64,000 bases of DNA from JALHNI01 sp965229305 (GTDB lineage: Bacteria > Acidobacteriota > Terriglobia > Bryobacterales > Bryobacteraceae). Each line of letters begins with the position of its first letter. Position 1 is the first letter of the stretch. Shown piece after piece: positions 15,417-23,152 of this stretch. The notes under the pieces were generated by a model that was not told the origin of the DNA, made no database searches, and saw only the letters and a list, made by a program, of their open reading frames with translations. A program made the translations under genes and the position numbers. Where the stretch lies: the NCBI GenBank assembly GCA_965229305.1, contig CBDDIZ010000025.1, forward strand, positions 81,975 to 145,974, read 5' to 3'.

Positions 15417-15484
15417 TTTCTAGGAGTACGTCGCCCATCTGGCCAGTCTTTCCACGTGTTTCCGTCGCAACCCGTGTAATCGTA
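15413..15484 (-). pseudogene. Rhs/polymorphic toxin C-terminal tail remnant
   Basis: The minus-strand frame ends with YDYTGCDGNTWKDWPDGRRT then PRK and TGA, and the stop overlaps the next ATG. Endings of the type 'WDY...G..W..FPDGR..PK' are common at the C-termini of polymorphic toxins. Upstream the frame runs into antisense of a RAYT fragment, so the rest of the toxin is lost. The exact break lies between 15484 and 15544. Confidence 0.55.
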
Positions 15485-15543
15485 GTGTACTCCTTGAGGT
15501 GGACGCGCTACTTGCGCGCGGGGCCGACGAACTGGTCGCCGCG

Positions 15544-15874
15544 GTTCGATGCGCAATTGTTGAGTGACTTGGGGTTTAAGTCGTTTTTGCGGTATGTGGA
15601 GCTGAATCCGGTGCGGGCGAAGTTGGTGGGGTCGGCGGAGCGGTGGGCTTGGTCGAGCGCGCGGGCGCATGTGGAGGGTGTGGATCCGACGGGCGTGTTG
15701 TGTTTTGAGCAGTTTACGCGGTGGTCGTTGGATTGGGGGGCGTTTTTGCGGGCGCCGATTGAGGCGGAGAAGGTGGCGGCAGATTGGGAACGGGTGCGGT
15801 CGGGGTCGGTGTGGAATCGGCCGGCTTGGATGCTGGTGGTCGCGAAGGAGGTCGCGGGGCGGGCCGTGGGCTGA
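15544..15874 (+). pseudogene. RAYT (REP-associated Y1 transposase) C-terminal fragment
   Basis: This plus-strand frame starts abruptly with RFDAQLLSDLGF, then LRYVELNPVRAKLVGSAERW and AWSSARAHVEG, the best conserved block of REP-associated tyrosine transposases. The upstream HUH/Y1 catalytic half is absent, so it is inactive. The C-terminal part ends VAKEVAGRAVG. The fragment at 22832-23045 begins at the same codon, pointing to a shared break point. It is flanked by REP-like repeats, as expected for RAYT loci. An apparent start at 15485 belongs to non-homologous flanking DNA. Confidence 0.8.
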
Positions 15875-15937
15875 GTTTGGGGTCTGGGGCTCTGGAGGCG
15901 TGGCCGGGTGGATGTGGCGATGGCGAGCTAGGGTTGC

Positions 15938-16183
15938 GGTCGGTGGACAATTGGCGGCAGGTGGGCCGTGGGGGCGGTCGGTGCCCTCGCTTGCGTCGGC
16001 GGTCCCCGCGTTGGCGTCTCTTTTCTGGGTGCCGGACATGGCCTATGGCCCCGGACATGGCCTATGTCCGCGGTCGGTGGACATTTGGCGATGGGAGGGC
16101 CGTGGGGGCGGTCGGTGCCCTCGTTTGCGTCGGCGGTCCCCGCATGGGCGTTTCTTTTCTGGTGCCGGACACGGCCTATGCCC
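15938..16183 (+). repeat. tandem REP/RAYT-tail repeat, two units of about 115-130 bp
   Basis: Two head-to-tail units each run: GGTCGGTGGACA, GGGCCGTGGGGGCGGTCGGT, GCCCTCGCTTGCGTCGGCGG, TCCCCGCGTTGGCGTCTCTT, then the REP core GGTGCCGGACATGGCCTATG. They differ by scattered substitutions. Three cores are present in all, two in unit 1 and one variant (GGACACGGCCTATG) in unit 2. No gene is seen from 15875 to 16183. Confidence 0.8.
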
Positions 16184-16260
16184 CCGGTGGGGCGGCCCAT
16201 GCTGTCGAAGGTGTACTGATAGATAGAGCCAGTAAGCGGGAGCACGGGCTGGCCGCTGCG
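16184..16260 (-). pseudogene. 76-bp fragment of Rhs core, duplicated from the neighbouring gene
   Basis: This matches 18351-18427 of the large Rhs gene at about 70 of 76 bases, on the same strand. It codes LPLTGSIYQYTFDSMGRPTG. It is a stray core piece downstream of the Rhs tip, with REP repeats on one side. From 16261 to 16325 there are only short CACCGTCCTT direct repeats. Confidence 0.85.
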
Positions 16261-16325
16261 GCGTCCTTCTCCTGGTGCCGGTCACCGTCCTTCACCGTCA
16301 CCGTCCTTCTACCGTCATTCCACCG

Positions 16326-16586
16326 CTAGTCGAACCAGCGCTTGACAAAATGCCAGCCGACGCAGCCTAGAGTTATAGTCGCGATCATCCACGCATTCCA
16401 CGTCATCAACTTCTCGCGAGTTACACTCATCTCAAGGGGCGCACTTCGAGAGATCCTGTGTAGAAACTCCATCCTTCTTCGTACGTCTTGTGCAAACCAA
16501 AAGAAAAATGCCGAGGCGAACAGTAAAATGACCGCCTTGCCATCTGTCGCAACAGGATCATACCCATTCATTATCAGGGTCGACAT
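16326..16586 (-). CDS. small two-helix membrane protein overlapping the Rhs gene (candidate immunity)
   Basis: This 86-residue protein has two predicted membrane helices, residues about 17-33 (KAVILLFASAFFFWFAQ) and 62-80 (TWNAWMIATITLGCVGWHF), joined by a basic linker. The start overlaps the last 13 bases of the Rhs gene, so the two are co-translated. Overlap with an Rhs 3' end is the usual place for an immunity gene. A membrane immunity protein would fit a membrane-acting tip, but this is inference. No family is recognised. Confidence 0.6.
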   Translation of the reverse strand: MSTLIMNGYDPVATDGKAVILLFASAFFFWFAQDVRRRMEFLHRISRSAPLEMSVTREKLMTWNAWMIATITLGCVGWHFVKRWFD

Positions 16587-19500
16587 CCTCCATTCGCGAG
16601 GTTAGGGGAAGCTGGGATAGTGTTAGTCGTGATGACCGAAAGGCCGCCAAGTCCGCCACCAACACCCATCAATGGCGCGGAAGCTGAGACCTGCCAGATG
16701 AATTGACCGTTCGAATTCTGACCGAAAGACAAATTGACCGATCCCTGAACAGGCCCAAAGCCAAGCCCGCCATTGATCGAAGTAAAAGTTCCGAGAGAAG
16801 AGCCGGGAGTTCCCGCGTTTGATACAAACACTGAAGCGCCAATGTTGGTCTGAGCTCCCAGCACGAGTGGATTGCTTTGAGATGGAACGCCGATATTGCT
16901 CTGACCAGCGTAGGCAGTCGCTCCATAAGTATTCGTAATGCCGAGCGTCGGAGCGGTCTGTGAGTTTAGGTACACTCCATAATTCGCACTGTTTTGAAGA
17001 CTCGCTCCAGCAATCGGCCCAGCTCCAATTTCGGCCTGTTGACCTACAGAAAGGCCACCACTGAGGCCCGTCAACTGCGAACACGGCTGATTCTGTGGCG
17101 GAGTATAGCCAGTAAGAATCGTGACAACTGGCGCCGGAGTAGCAGGCGGCGGGCCCGGCGCTGCTGGCATGGAGACCTGCGGCCCGCCGCCTTGCGGGCC
17201 TGTCCCGCCCCCACCCATCGGAATTATCGCGCCCAACGAAATATCAACGGACAAGATACCGGATGTTTCAGGTCCGTAATAGTATTGGATCGAACCGATA
17301 ACATCCTGGAGTATTCCCCACCCGCCGCCACAATCGCCATCAAGACATAATGTGACCTGCTGATAGAGACCCGTCGGATCAGAACCGTTGACCGGATCGT
17401 TTTGGACATAGGAATAACGATTCCAACTTCCGGGTGCAGCCACTACAGCACTAGCTTGGTATGGATCGGAAGTAGAGAATCGGCCAGAGGATAACATATA
17501 ATATCGATTCCGAGCATAATCCAACCCTGTAGAATCTCGATAGTAGGTAGCAAACGAATCGGCATTGGAGACCGTCCCCGACTTCGACTCGCCATACGGG
17601 TAATACCCTCCGACCGACCCCAGCCGATCCTGAGTGGTCAGCCGCCGACCGCCGAAGTACTCATCGACCGCCACCTTCTGGAACACAAACACATGCTGAC
17701 TGGCATCGTTCACCAACTTCACGGCCGAATAGCGCCCGATCCGCTCCCCGACAGCACCCCAGAAGGTAAACTCCGTATTCTTCCAGATGCGCTTGTTGCC
17801 CGCGTCATAACCGTAGGTATCCGAGGCGACGGTGGAGAGGCGGTTCAGGGCGTCATAAGTCATCGTGCCCTGGAGCGGCGTATAGGTGGTGTTGCCGTTG
17901 GCGTCGTAGGTGTGGGCGGCGATGCGGTTGGTGGCGGGGTCCGTGGTGGTGGTGATCGTGGGGACTGTCCCTTTGACCGCGGACTGCTGCAGGCGATTGC
18001 CCCAGCCGTCGTACATCCAGGACATTCCCCAGCCGCCCGCGCCGGCGGTGGCGGCCTGGGTGAGGCGGCCGAGCGAGTCGTAGGTGTAGTTGACGGTTTC
18101 GGCGATGCCGCCGCCGGGCGTGGTGGTTTGCGAGACGATCTTGCCGTCGTTCGCCGTGGAGGCGTAGTTGTACGCAATCACCGTCTGATCGAACATCGTC
18201 ATCGACGTCATCCGCTGGAACGCGTCGTAGGACCGCGTCTCGGTCTGGTTCGGAATCGTCTTGCGCATCTGCGTCAGCGCTCCAAAGGTATTGTACGTCA
18301 CCTGGTCGACCAGGGTGACGGGCGACAGCGACGGGTCCGTGCGGGTTTCGCCGGTGGGACGGCCCATGCTATCGAAGGTGTACTGATAGATAGAGCCGGT
18401 GAGCGGGAGCACGGGCTGGCCGCTGCCGCCGGTTTGCGTATGCGTCGTCGGGTAAGTGACTTTCTTCAAGAGCTTGTCGCCGGAAGTGTCGTACTCATAG
18501 TCGATCGCGATCTGGGCGGTGCGCTCGGCGTAGGAGAGGTCGGCGAACTTACGCGTGAGCTTGAGGGTCTTGTTGGTGGGACGGCCTCCGGCCGTGTAAG
18601 TGTACTCTTCGCGATGGAGGCCGTTGGGGCACAAGATGGCGCCACCGCCGCTCAGATCCTTCGACCCGTATTGAACGGCGGCCAGACGGCCATAGGTGTT
18701 CGTGCCGAGGTCGTAGAAGTACTCGGTGACTTCGCAGGGCAGGACGTTGCCGGAAGCGTCCTTCGGCGTGATCTTGGTGACGCGATTGTTCGCGTCGTAG
18801 GTATATTCGAGTTTCTGGCCTTTGGCATCCTGACGGTAGTTCAAGAGATAAGTAGTGGGCGAGTAGTTATAGGTGGTGGTGCCATTCTCCGGGTTGGTGG
18901 CCGACGTGAGAAACGCGGTGGTGGCGTCGTAGACGAAGGTGCGCGTCTGGGTGTAAGTGCCGCCGTAGTAGTTAGGACGCGGCATCTGCACCTGCGTGAG
19001 CTGGTTGCGCAGGTTGTAGGTGTAATAGGTTTCGAAGTTCGAGCCGCCGCCGGGGTCCGGCTCGGTGACCTGCACCAGATTGCCGATGGCATTCTGCGTG
19101 TGCTTCTTCCAGCGGCTCGCCGGATCGGTGACGGTGACCTGATTGCCGGCGTAGGCATAGGTGGTGGTGCCGGCGCTACCGGAGCCAGAAGTATGAGGCT
19201 GAATGACCTGCAAGGTGCGGCCGAGACCGTCGTAGACATACTGCGTCCAGAGCACCGTGCCGGCGGGAGCATAGGGCATCGATTGCCGTTTGAGCTTGCC
19301 GATGGGCGAGCAGGCGCAGGAATCGTATTCGCTTTCGACGGTGAACTTAACGGCGTTGGTCGACGGGTCCAGGGTTTCGACCTTGAGGGGACGGCCAAGG
19401 CCATCGTAGTAAGTGCGTGCCTTCGAGGTCGACGAATAGGTCAACGATTGGTTCACATCATCCTGGTAGGACGTCTGCACTTGAACACCATCCCCGTTCC

Positions 19501-22177
19501 CTTGGAGGACAACTCGATTTAGACTATCGTAGCTGGTAGCCGACGAATTACCGTTGGGCGTGGAGCTCGACGTGGGCTGGAGCAGCGAGTTCCAGTTCAT
19601 GGTCATCTGCAGATTACTGTTCGAGTTCGGCGTCATCGAGAGCGGCGCGCCGAAGTTGTTCGACGACGAGTAGTTCCATTGGACGGTCTGCCCGTTGGTG
19701 ACGGCTTTGATCACTTCGCCCAGAATGTTGTAGGTGAGAACGGTGGACTTCGCCGGACTGGTAGTTTGGGTGACGTTCCCCCGAGCGGTGTAGGCAGTGC
19801 TGTAGGTACCGGTGGCGTGCATGCCCGGCGAGCCGACTACCTGGGTCAGCGGATTGCTGCCGCCGTACGAGTCATAGGTGTTTGAAAAGAGCGTGATGGT
19901 GTTGGTGCCGTCGGTGAGAGCGCACCCAGTCGGATAACTGCGCAGGTAGTGGGTGCCGGGATTGTAATAAGCGCAGTTGGTGGTGCGGGCTGGCGTCGTC
20001 AGATTGCCGAACTCGTAGACCCGGCTTTGGGTGACGTTGCCATAGACATCGAGCGTCTGGTCCGTCTTCATGGTCTTGGCGCTGGCGGTGCCGGGATCGA
20101 GATCCGTGGTGACGCTTTGCACGTAGGGCATCTGGTTCGCATCCTGCGTGTAGGTGTAGGTATGTTTGCGGAGGATGTTGCTGTTGCCGGTGCTGGTGGG
20201 GTGTTCGTAGAACTCGTTCAGGAAGCCGCGCGTGTAGTCGTTGGCGGTGGAGAAGATCCAGCGCTTGCGGCCCACGCCGGAGGGGTCGGTGAGTTCGAGG
20301 CTCGAGTGCATGACTTGCGTCGAGTCCGCGGCATCGCGGGTGAGGGTGTAGACGACTTCCGAAGCGCCGGCCTGCTTGACGAGGCGGCGATCGGCCAGTT
20401 CGCGGATGGTGATGCTGTTGGCGAGGTTGGTGCTGGTGTGGGTGTAGCGCAGTTCACCGGCGCGGGGAAGCTTGGCGGTGAGCATTTCGCCGGAGGCATT
20501 GTAAGTGAAGGTGTAGTTCGCGCCAGTAGGGGTGGACGGGATACTCACGCTGGTGAGGAACTTCTGGCTGCCGTAGCTGCCGGCCACGAAGGGGTCGACG
20601 AGCGTGCCGCTGGTGTACGTGAAGGTACGACTAAAGCCGGCCGAGAAGCCGTTGAGGGTGGTGGCGTGCGGAATGGGATCCGAGTTGTAGTAGACGCTCG
20701 CCATGGTCCCACGCAGATCCACGAGCAATTCGATGCGGGCCGAGGTATTGGCCGTGGAAGAGCCAATCGCCGGTTTGTAAGAGATGTCGACGTAGTTCCC
20801 GTTTGCATTTTGAATGCGCGTGGGGTAGCGCGTGCCGGCATCGACTTCCGTAGAGCCGGAGACGCAATCCATCTGCCAGAAGATGCCGCTATTGAACCAA
20901 AGCCGGCGGGTGTTCTGGTCGTAACTGACGTAGGCGCCATCTTTGCCGGTCCAGACGCCGCCGGTGTTGGTGGCCAGGTTGTATTCGGCGCCGGTGGCGT
21001 CGGTGAAGACGAAGTGGGAGAAGGCGCTGCCGTTCCAGATCGGCGTTAAGGCACCGGCTTGCAGACGCCAGCCGTAACCGAAGCCCAGGTCGCCGGCCAG
21101 GCGTTTGACGATGCTGCTGTCTTTACGCCAGATTTGCGCGTTGTAAATGAAGGCGAAGGGGACACTGCCCCCGCCGCGCAGATTGATGCTGAGGCCGGGG
21201 AGGGCGAAGTTCAGATTGCCGGAGAGAGTGTCGATGGCTTCGCCGAGATCCCCCGCGCCCCAGCTTTGCGAGAAGCGATGAATGCCAAGACGGGTGGGGA
21301 CGATGGGGACATTGGGACTGTGGGTGGAGGTGCTGACGGTGGTGGTGACGGTGGAGGAGATGTTGAAGTGCCGGTCCTGCGCGACGACGCCCAAAGTGTA
21401 ACTGGTGCCGGGAGTAAGTCCGCCAAAGCTGTAGGCATTGGTGCCGGCGGGGACAGAGGCGACGTAGGTGCCGTTCTTGTAGAGGAGATAGTTGGTGACG
21501 CCGCTGCCGGAGTCCGTGGAGGCGGTCCATTGGAGGTCGATGACGGTGGGCCAGGGTTGCGTAGTGAGGCTCGAAGGGTTGGTGGGCGCGGTGCGGTCTA
21601 GGTCGCGATAGAGCGGCGGATACATGATGCTGTTGAAGCTGACGTGGCCGGGGTAGCCGCTGGTGATGCTGGTGTCCGAAACATGCCATTCGTTGTAGCC
21701 GAGCTTGACATGAATGCCGGGATTCGCGCCGTCCTGGCGAATGAAGCTGGTGAAGGGTTGGCTGGCCTGCGAGCCAGCCAGTTCGACGTTTAAGAGCGTG
21801 GTGGCCGAGCCGCTGACCACTTTGTAGACATAGAGGCGGGGATTGCCATTCAGGCCGCATTTATTCGTGTCGAGAACGATGTCGTAAGCGGAGCCCACGG
21901 TGCCCGCGTAGTCGGAGGTGGCTCGCAGAAGATGATGATGCATGTCCCAGACGGAGCCGCCCTGGCTGCACGTGGCCGGGATGGTGGTGGAGATCTCGTA
22001 ATCGCTGGTGCCGTCGGGGGCGCTCGTTTGGGAGACCATGAACCCGTCGCTGAAGAGCGGGAAGGTACCCATGTTGGTCCAGTAGGCACTGGGCGTGAAG
22101 CTGGTGTAGTTACCAAACGCCAAATAGACGCCCAAAATCAGGGCGACGAAGACGGCAAGAGTGAGACGGGTGCGCAT
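16574..22177 (-). CDS. secreted Rhs/YD-repeat protein, 1867 aa, with fibronectin III domain
   Basis: This very large YD-repeat protein starts with a signal peptide (residues 1-22, LTLAVFVALILGVYLAFG). It is followed by a beta-rich N-terminal part and a fibronectin type III domain (about 193-285; TNPSSLTTQPWPTVIDLQWT). A long array of RHS/YD repeats forms the shell and reaches about residue 1560. The Rhs core end is plain: STGLDYARNRYYMLSSGRFS, then NDPVNGSDPTGLY near 1604. The last 263 residues are the variable tip: Pro/Gly-rich, then a Gly/Ser/Asn beta-type sequence ending in GGCRP, unlike known nuclease tips. The start has GAGGT seven bases upstream. The 86-residue membrane ORF overlaps its end. 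Confidence 0.93.
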   Translation of the reverse strand: MRTRLTLAVFVALILGVYLAFGNYTSFTPSAYWTNMGTFPLFSDGFMVSQTSAPDGTSDYEISTTIPATCSQGGSVWDMHHHLLRATSDYAGTVGSAYDIVLDTNKCGLNGNPRLYVYKVVSGSATTLLNVELAGSQASQPFTSFIRQDGANPGIHVKLGYNEWHVSDTSITSGYPGHVSFNSIMYPPLYRDLDRTAPTNPSSLTTQPWPTVIDLQWTASTDSGSGVTNYLLYKNGTYVASVPAGTNAYSFGGLTPGTSYTLGVVAQDRHFNISSTVTTTVSTSTHSPNVPIVPTRLGIHRFSQSWGAGDLGEAIDTLSGNLNFALPGLSINLRGGGSVPFAFIYNAQIWRKDSSIVKRLAGDLGFGYGWRLQAGALTPIWNGSAFSHFVFTDATGAEYNLATNTGGVWTGKDGAYVSYDQNTRRLWFNSGIFWQMDCVSGSTEVDAGTRYPTRIQNANGNYVDISYKPAIGSSTANTSARIELLVDLRGTMASVYYNSDPIPHATTLNGFSAGFSRTFTYTSGTLVDPFVAGSYGSQKFLTSVSIPSTPTGANYTFTYNASGEMLTAKLPRAGELRYTHTSTNLANSITIRELADRRLVKQAGASEVVYTLTRDAADSTQVMHSSLELTDPSGVGRKRWIFSTANDYTRGFLNEFYEHPTSTGNSNILRKHTYTYTQDANQMPYVQSVTTDLDPGTASAKTMKTDQTLDVYGNVTQSRVYEFGNLTTPARTTNCAYYNPGTHYLRSYPTGCALTDGTNTITLFSNTYDSYGGSNPLTQVVGSPGMHATGTYSTAYTARGNVTQTTSPAKSTVLTYNILGEVIKAVTNGQTVQWNYSSSNNFGAPLSMTPNSNSNLQMTMNWNSLLQPTSSSTPNGNSSATSYDSLNRVVLQGNGDGVQVQTSYQDDVNQSLTYSSTSKARTYYDGLGRPLKVETLDPSTNAVKFTVESEYDSCACSPIGKLKRQSMPYAPAGTVLWTQYVYDGLGRTLQVIQPHTSGSGSAGTTTYAYAGNQVTVTDPASRWKKHTQNAIGNLVQVTEPDPGGGSNFETYYTYNLRNQLTQVQMPRPNYYGGTYTQTRTFVYDATTAFLTSATNPENGTTTYNYSPTTYLLNYRQDAKGQKLEYTYDANNRVTKITPKDASGNVLPCEVTEYFYDLGTNTYGRLAAVQYGSKDLSGGGAILCPNGLHREEYTYTAGGRPTNKTLKLTRKFADLSYAERTAQIAIDYEYDTSGDKLLKKVTYPTTHTQTGGSGQPVLPLTGSIYQYTFDSMGRPTGETRTDPSLSPVTLVDQVTYNTFGALTQMRKTIPNQTETRSYDAFQRMTSMTMFDQTVIAYNYASTANDGKIVSQTTTPGGGIAETVNYTYDSLGRLTQAATAGAGGWGMSWMYDGWGNRLQQSAVKGTVPTITTTTDPATNRIAAHTYDANGNTTYTPLQGTMTYDALNRLSTVASDTYGYDAGNKRIWKNTEFTFWGAVGERIGRYSAVKLVNDASQHVFVFQKVAVDEYFGGRRLTTQDRLGSVGGYYPYGESKSGTVSNADSFATYYRDSTGLDYARNRYYMLSSGRFSTSDPYQASAVVAAPGSWNRYSYVQNDPVNGSDPTGLYQQVTLCLDGDCGGGWGILQDVIGSIQYYYGPETSGILSVDISLGAIIPMGGGGTGPQGGGPQVSMPAAPGPPPATPAPVVTILTGYTPPQNQPCSQLTGLSGGLSVGQQAEIGAGPIAGASLQNSANYGVYLNSQTAPTLGITNTYGATAYAGQSNIGVPSQSNPLVLGAQTNIGASVFVSNAGTPGSSLGTFTSINGGLGFGPVQGSVNLSFGQNSNGQFIWQVSASAPLMGVGGGLGGLSVITTNTIPASPNLANGGCRP

Positions 22178-22214
22178 GGGGACCTCGTGGGGATGAAGTT
22201 AAGAAGGACGGCAA

Positions 22215-22287
22215 GTGACCTGGGGACAGTCCCCTGGTTTTCAATAGTTCGTGACAGTGTCTGGGAGCGGGGGGACAGTCCCCAGGG
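22215..22287. repeat. pair of GGGGACAGTCCCC palindromes
   Basis: GGGGACAGTCCCC occurs at 22222-22234 and 22271-22283, each an imperfect palindrome. The wider flanks (CCTGGGGAC) make the two copies inverted to each other. They lie between the stop of the 125-residue secreted protein and the Rhs start. A related GGGGACTGTCCC is inside the Rhs gene near 17964. Such motifs are typical of REP-type repeats, and the hairpins could also end transcription. Confidence 0.55.
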
Positions 22288-22665
22288 TTACGGGATGGCG
22301 ACGCCAAAGCGCTCGGGGCGGAAATTACGTTTTAATTGCTTGAATTCTTCGTAAATACTGTCTTTGGAGGCGGAGTCTTTACGGACAGCGCGCTGCGCGC
22401 CGGACATGACCCGATCCAGCAGGCTGCGGTCTTTGACGACAAATTCGACGAGGGCCAGGCGGCCATCGTCGCTTAACTCAGCAGTGTAGCCGAGTAAGCC
22501 GGGTAAGTCGGAAAACATGGGTCTTTTTGGGTCTTTTCCAGTCCCCGAGCCGACCATGGGAACTAAGGCGACGATCCGTTCGTGAGTCAGGGTGGGATCG
22601 ACTTTCCGGAATTGGGCTTGCGAGAAGAGGAGAGCAGGAACAAGTAAGAGTAAGAGTACTTTCAT
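22288..22665 (-). CDS. small secreted protein (hypothetical)
   Basis: This 125-residue protein is read from the ATG at 22665, which has GGAAG five bases upstream; a longer frame exists but adds MGSAEV before the signal peptide. The signal peptide is MKVLLLLLVPALLFSQA. The mature part is charged, with ELSDDGRLALVEFVVKDRSL and a C-terminal helix (SIYEEFKQLKRNFRPERFG). It lies upstream of the Rhs gene on the same strand, 111 bases apart. The family is not recognised. Confidence 0.7.
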   Translation of the reverse strand: MKVLLLLLVPALLFSQAQFRKVDPTLTHERIVALVPMVGSGTGKDPKRPMFSDLPGLLGYTAELSDDGRLALVEFVVKDRSLLDRVMSGAQRAVRKDSASKDSIYEEFKQLKRNFRPERFGVAIP

Positions 22666-22831
22666 GACTTCCGCCGAACCCAATTGTCAACGAATCCCCC
22701 CCACATGCAAGCGAATTACAGACAAAAGTCTGTTAATTATCGGCGGGCATTCCTGCGCTCCATGACTCACCTCAGAGGGGGGTAGCGAACCGACTTACAC
22801 GAACTCTCGGATTCGGCGCAGCCGGAGACGC
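22666..22831. other. gene-free stretch upstream of RAYT fragment
   Basis: This is AT-richer intergenic DNA (AAAAGTCTGTTAATTATCGG). No ORF, hairpin or repeat core was recognised. It may hold the promoter of the minus-strand secreted protein. Confidence 0.4.
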
Positions 22832-23045
22832 GCGGTGCGGAGGAGAAGTTCGATGCGCAGTTGTTGGATGACTTGGGGTTTAGGCCGTTTCTGCGGTATG
22901 TGGAACTGAATCCGGTGCGGGCGAAGCTGGTGGGGTCGGCGGAGTGGTGGTCGGCGGATCTGGAGCGGGTGCGGTCGGGGGAGGTGTGGAATCGGCCGGC
23001 GTGGATGTTGTTGGTCGCGAAGAAAGTCGCCGGGCGGGCCGCGGG
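22832..23045 (+). pseudogene. RAYT fragment with internal deletion
   Basis: The frame reads KFDAQLLDDLGFRPFLRYVE, LNPVRAKLVGSAEWW, then jumps to DLERVRSGEVWNRPAWMLLV. Compared with 15544-15874 about 120 bases are missing in the middle. It begins at the same codon as that copy and lacks the catalytic half. The 3' side runs into GGGGGCGGTCGGTGCCCTCA and REP cores, exactly as in the other copy. Confidence 0.78.
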
Positions 23046-23130
23046 GGCGGTCGGTGCCCTCACTTGCGTCGGCGGACATGGCCTATCGCCGCCTATCGCC
23101 TATCACCCCGGACATGGCCGATTGGCATTC
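23046..23130 (+). repeat. REP-like repeats downstream of RAYT fragment
   Basis: The sequence runs GCGGTCGGTGCCCTCACTTG, then CGGCGGACATGGCCTATCGCC, a partial tandem (GCCTATCGCCTATCACC) and CCCCGGACATGGCCGATTGG. The cores end about 25 bases before the methyltransferase start. Confidence 0.7.
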
Positions 23131-23152
23131 CGTGGGCGTATCATCACCAGGG

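Noticed and set aside
15485..16039. Minus-strand ORF of about 200 residues upstream of the toxin tail
   Set aside because: Antisense of the RAYT fragment and REP repeats, Pro/Arg-rich; only the last 24 residues fit a toxin end.
15938..16183. Possible CRISPR array
   Set aside because: Two long, imperfect tandem units, no regular spacers and no cas genes; it belongs to the REP/RAYT repeat.
17693..19522. 609-residue plus-strand ORF
   Set aside because: Antisense of the Rhs gene; composition follows the reverse of YD repeats and there is no start signal or family.
19949..21049. 366-residue plus-strand ORF
   Set aside because: Also antisense to the Rhs gene, Gly/Ala/Arg-rich shadow.
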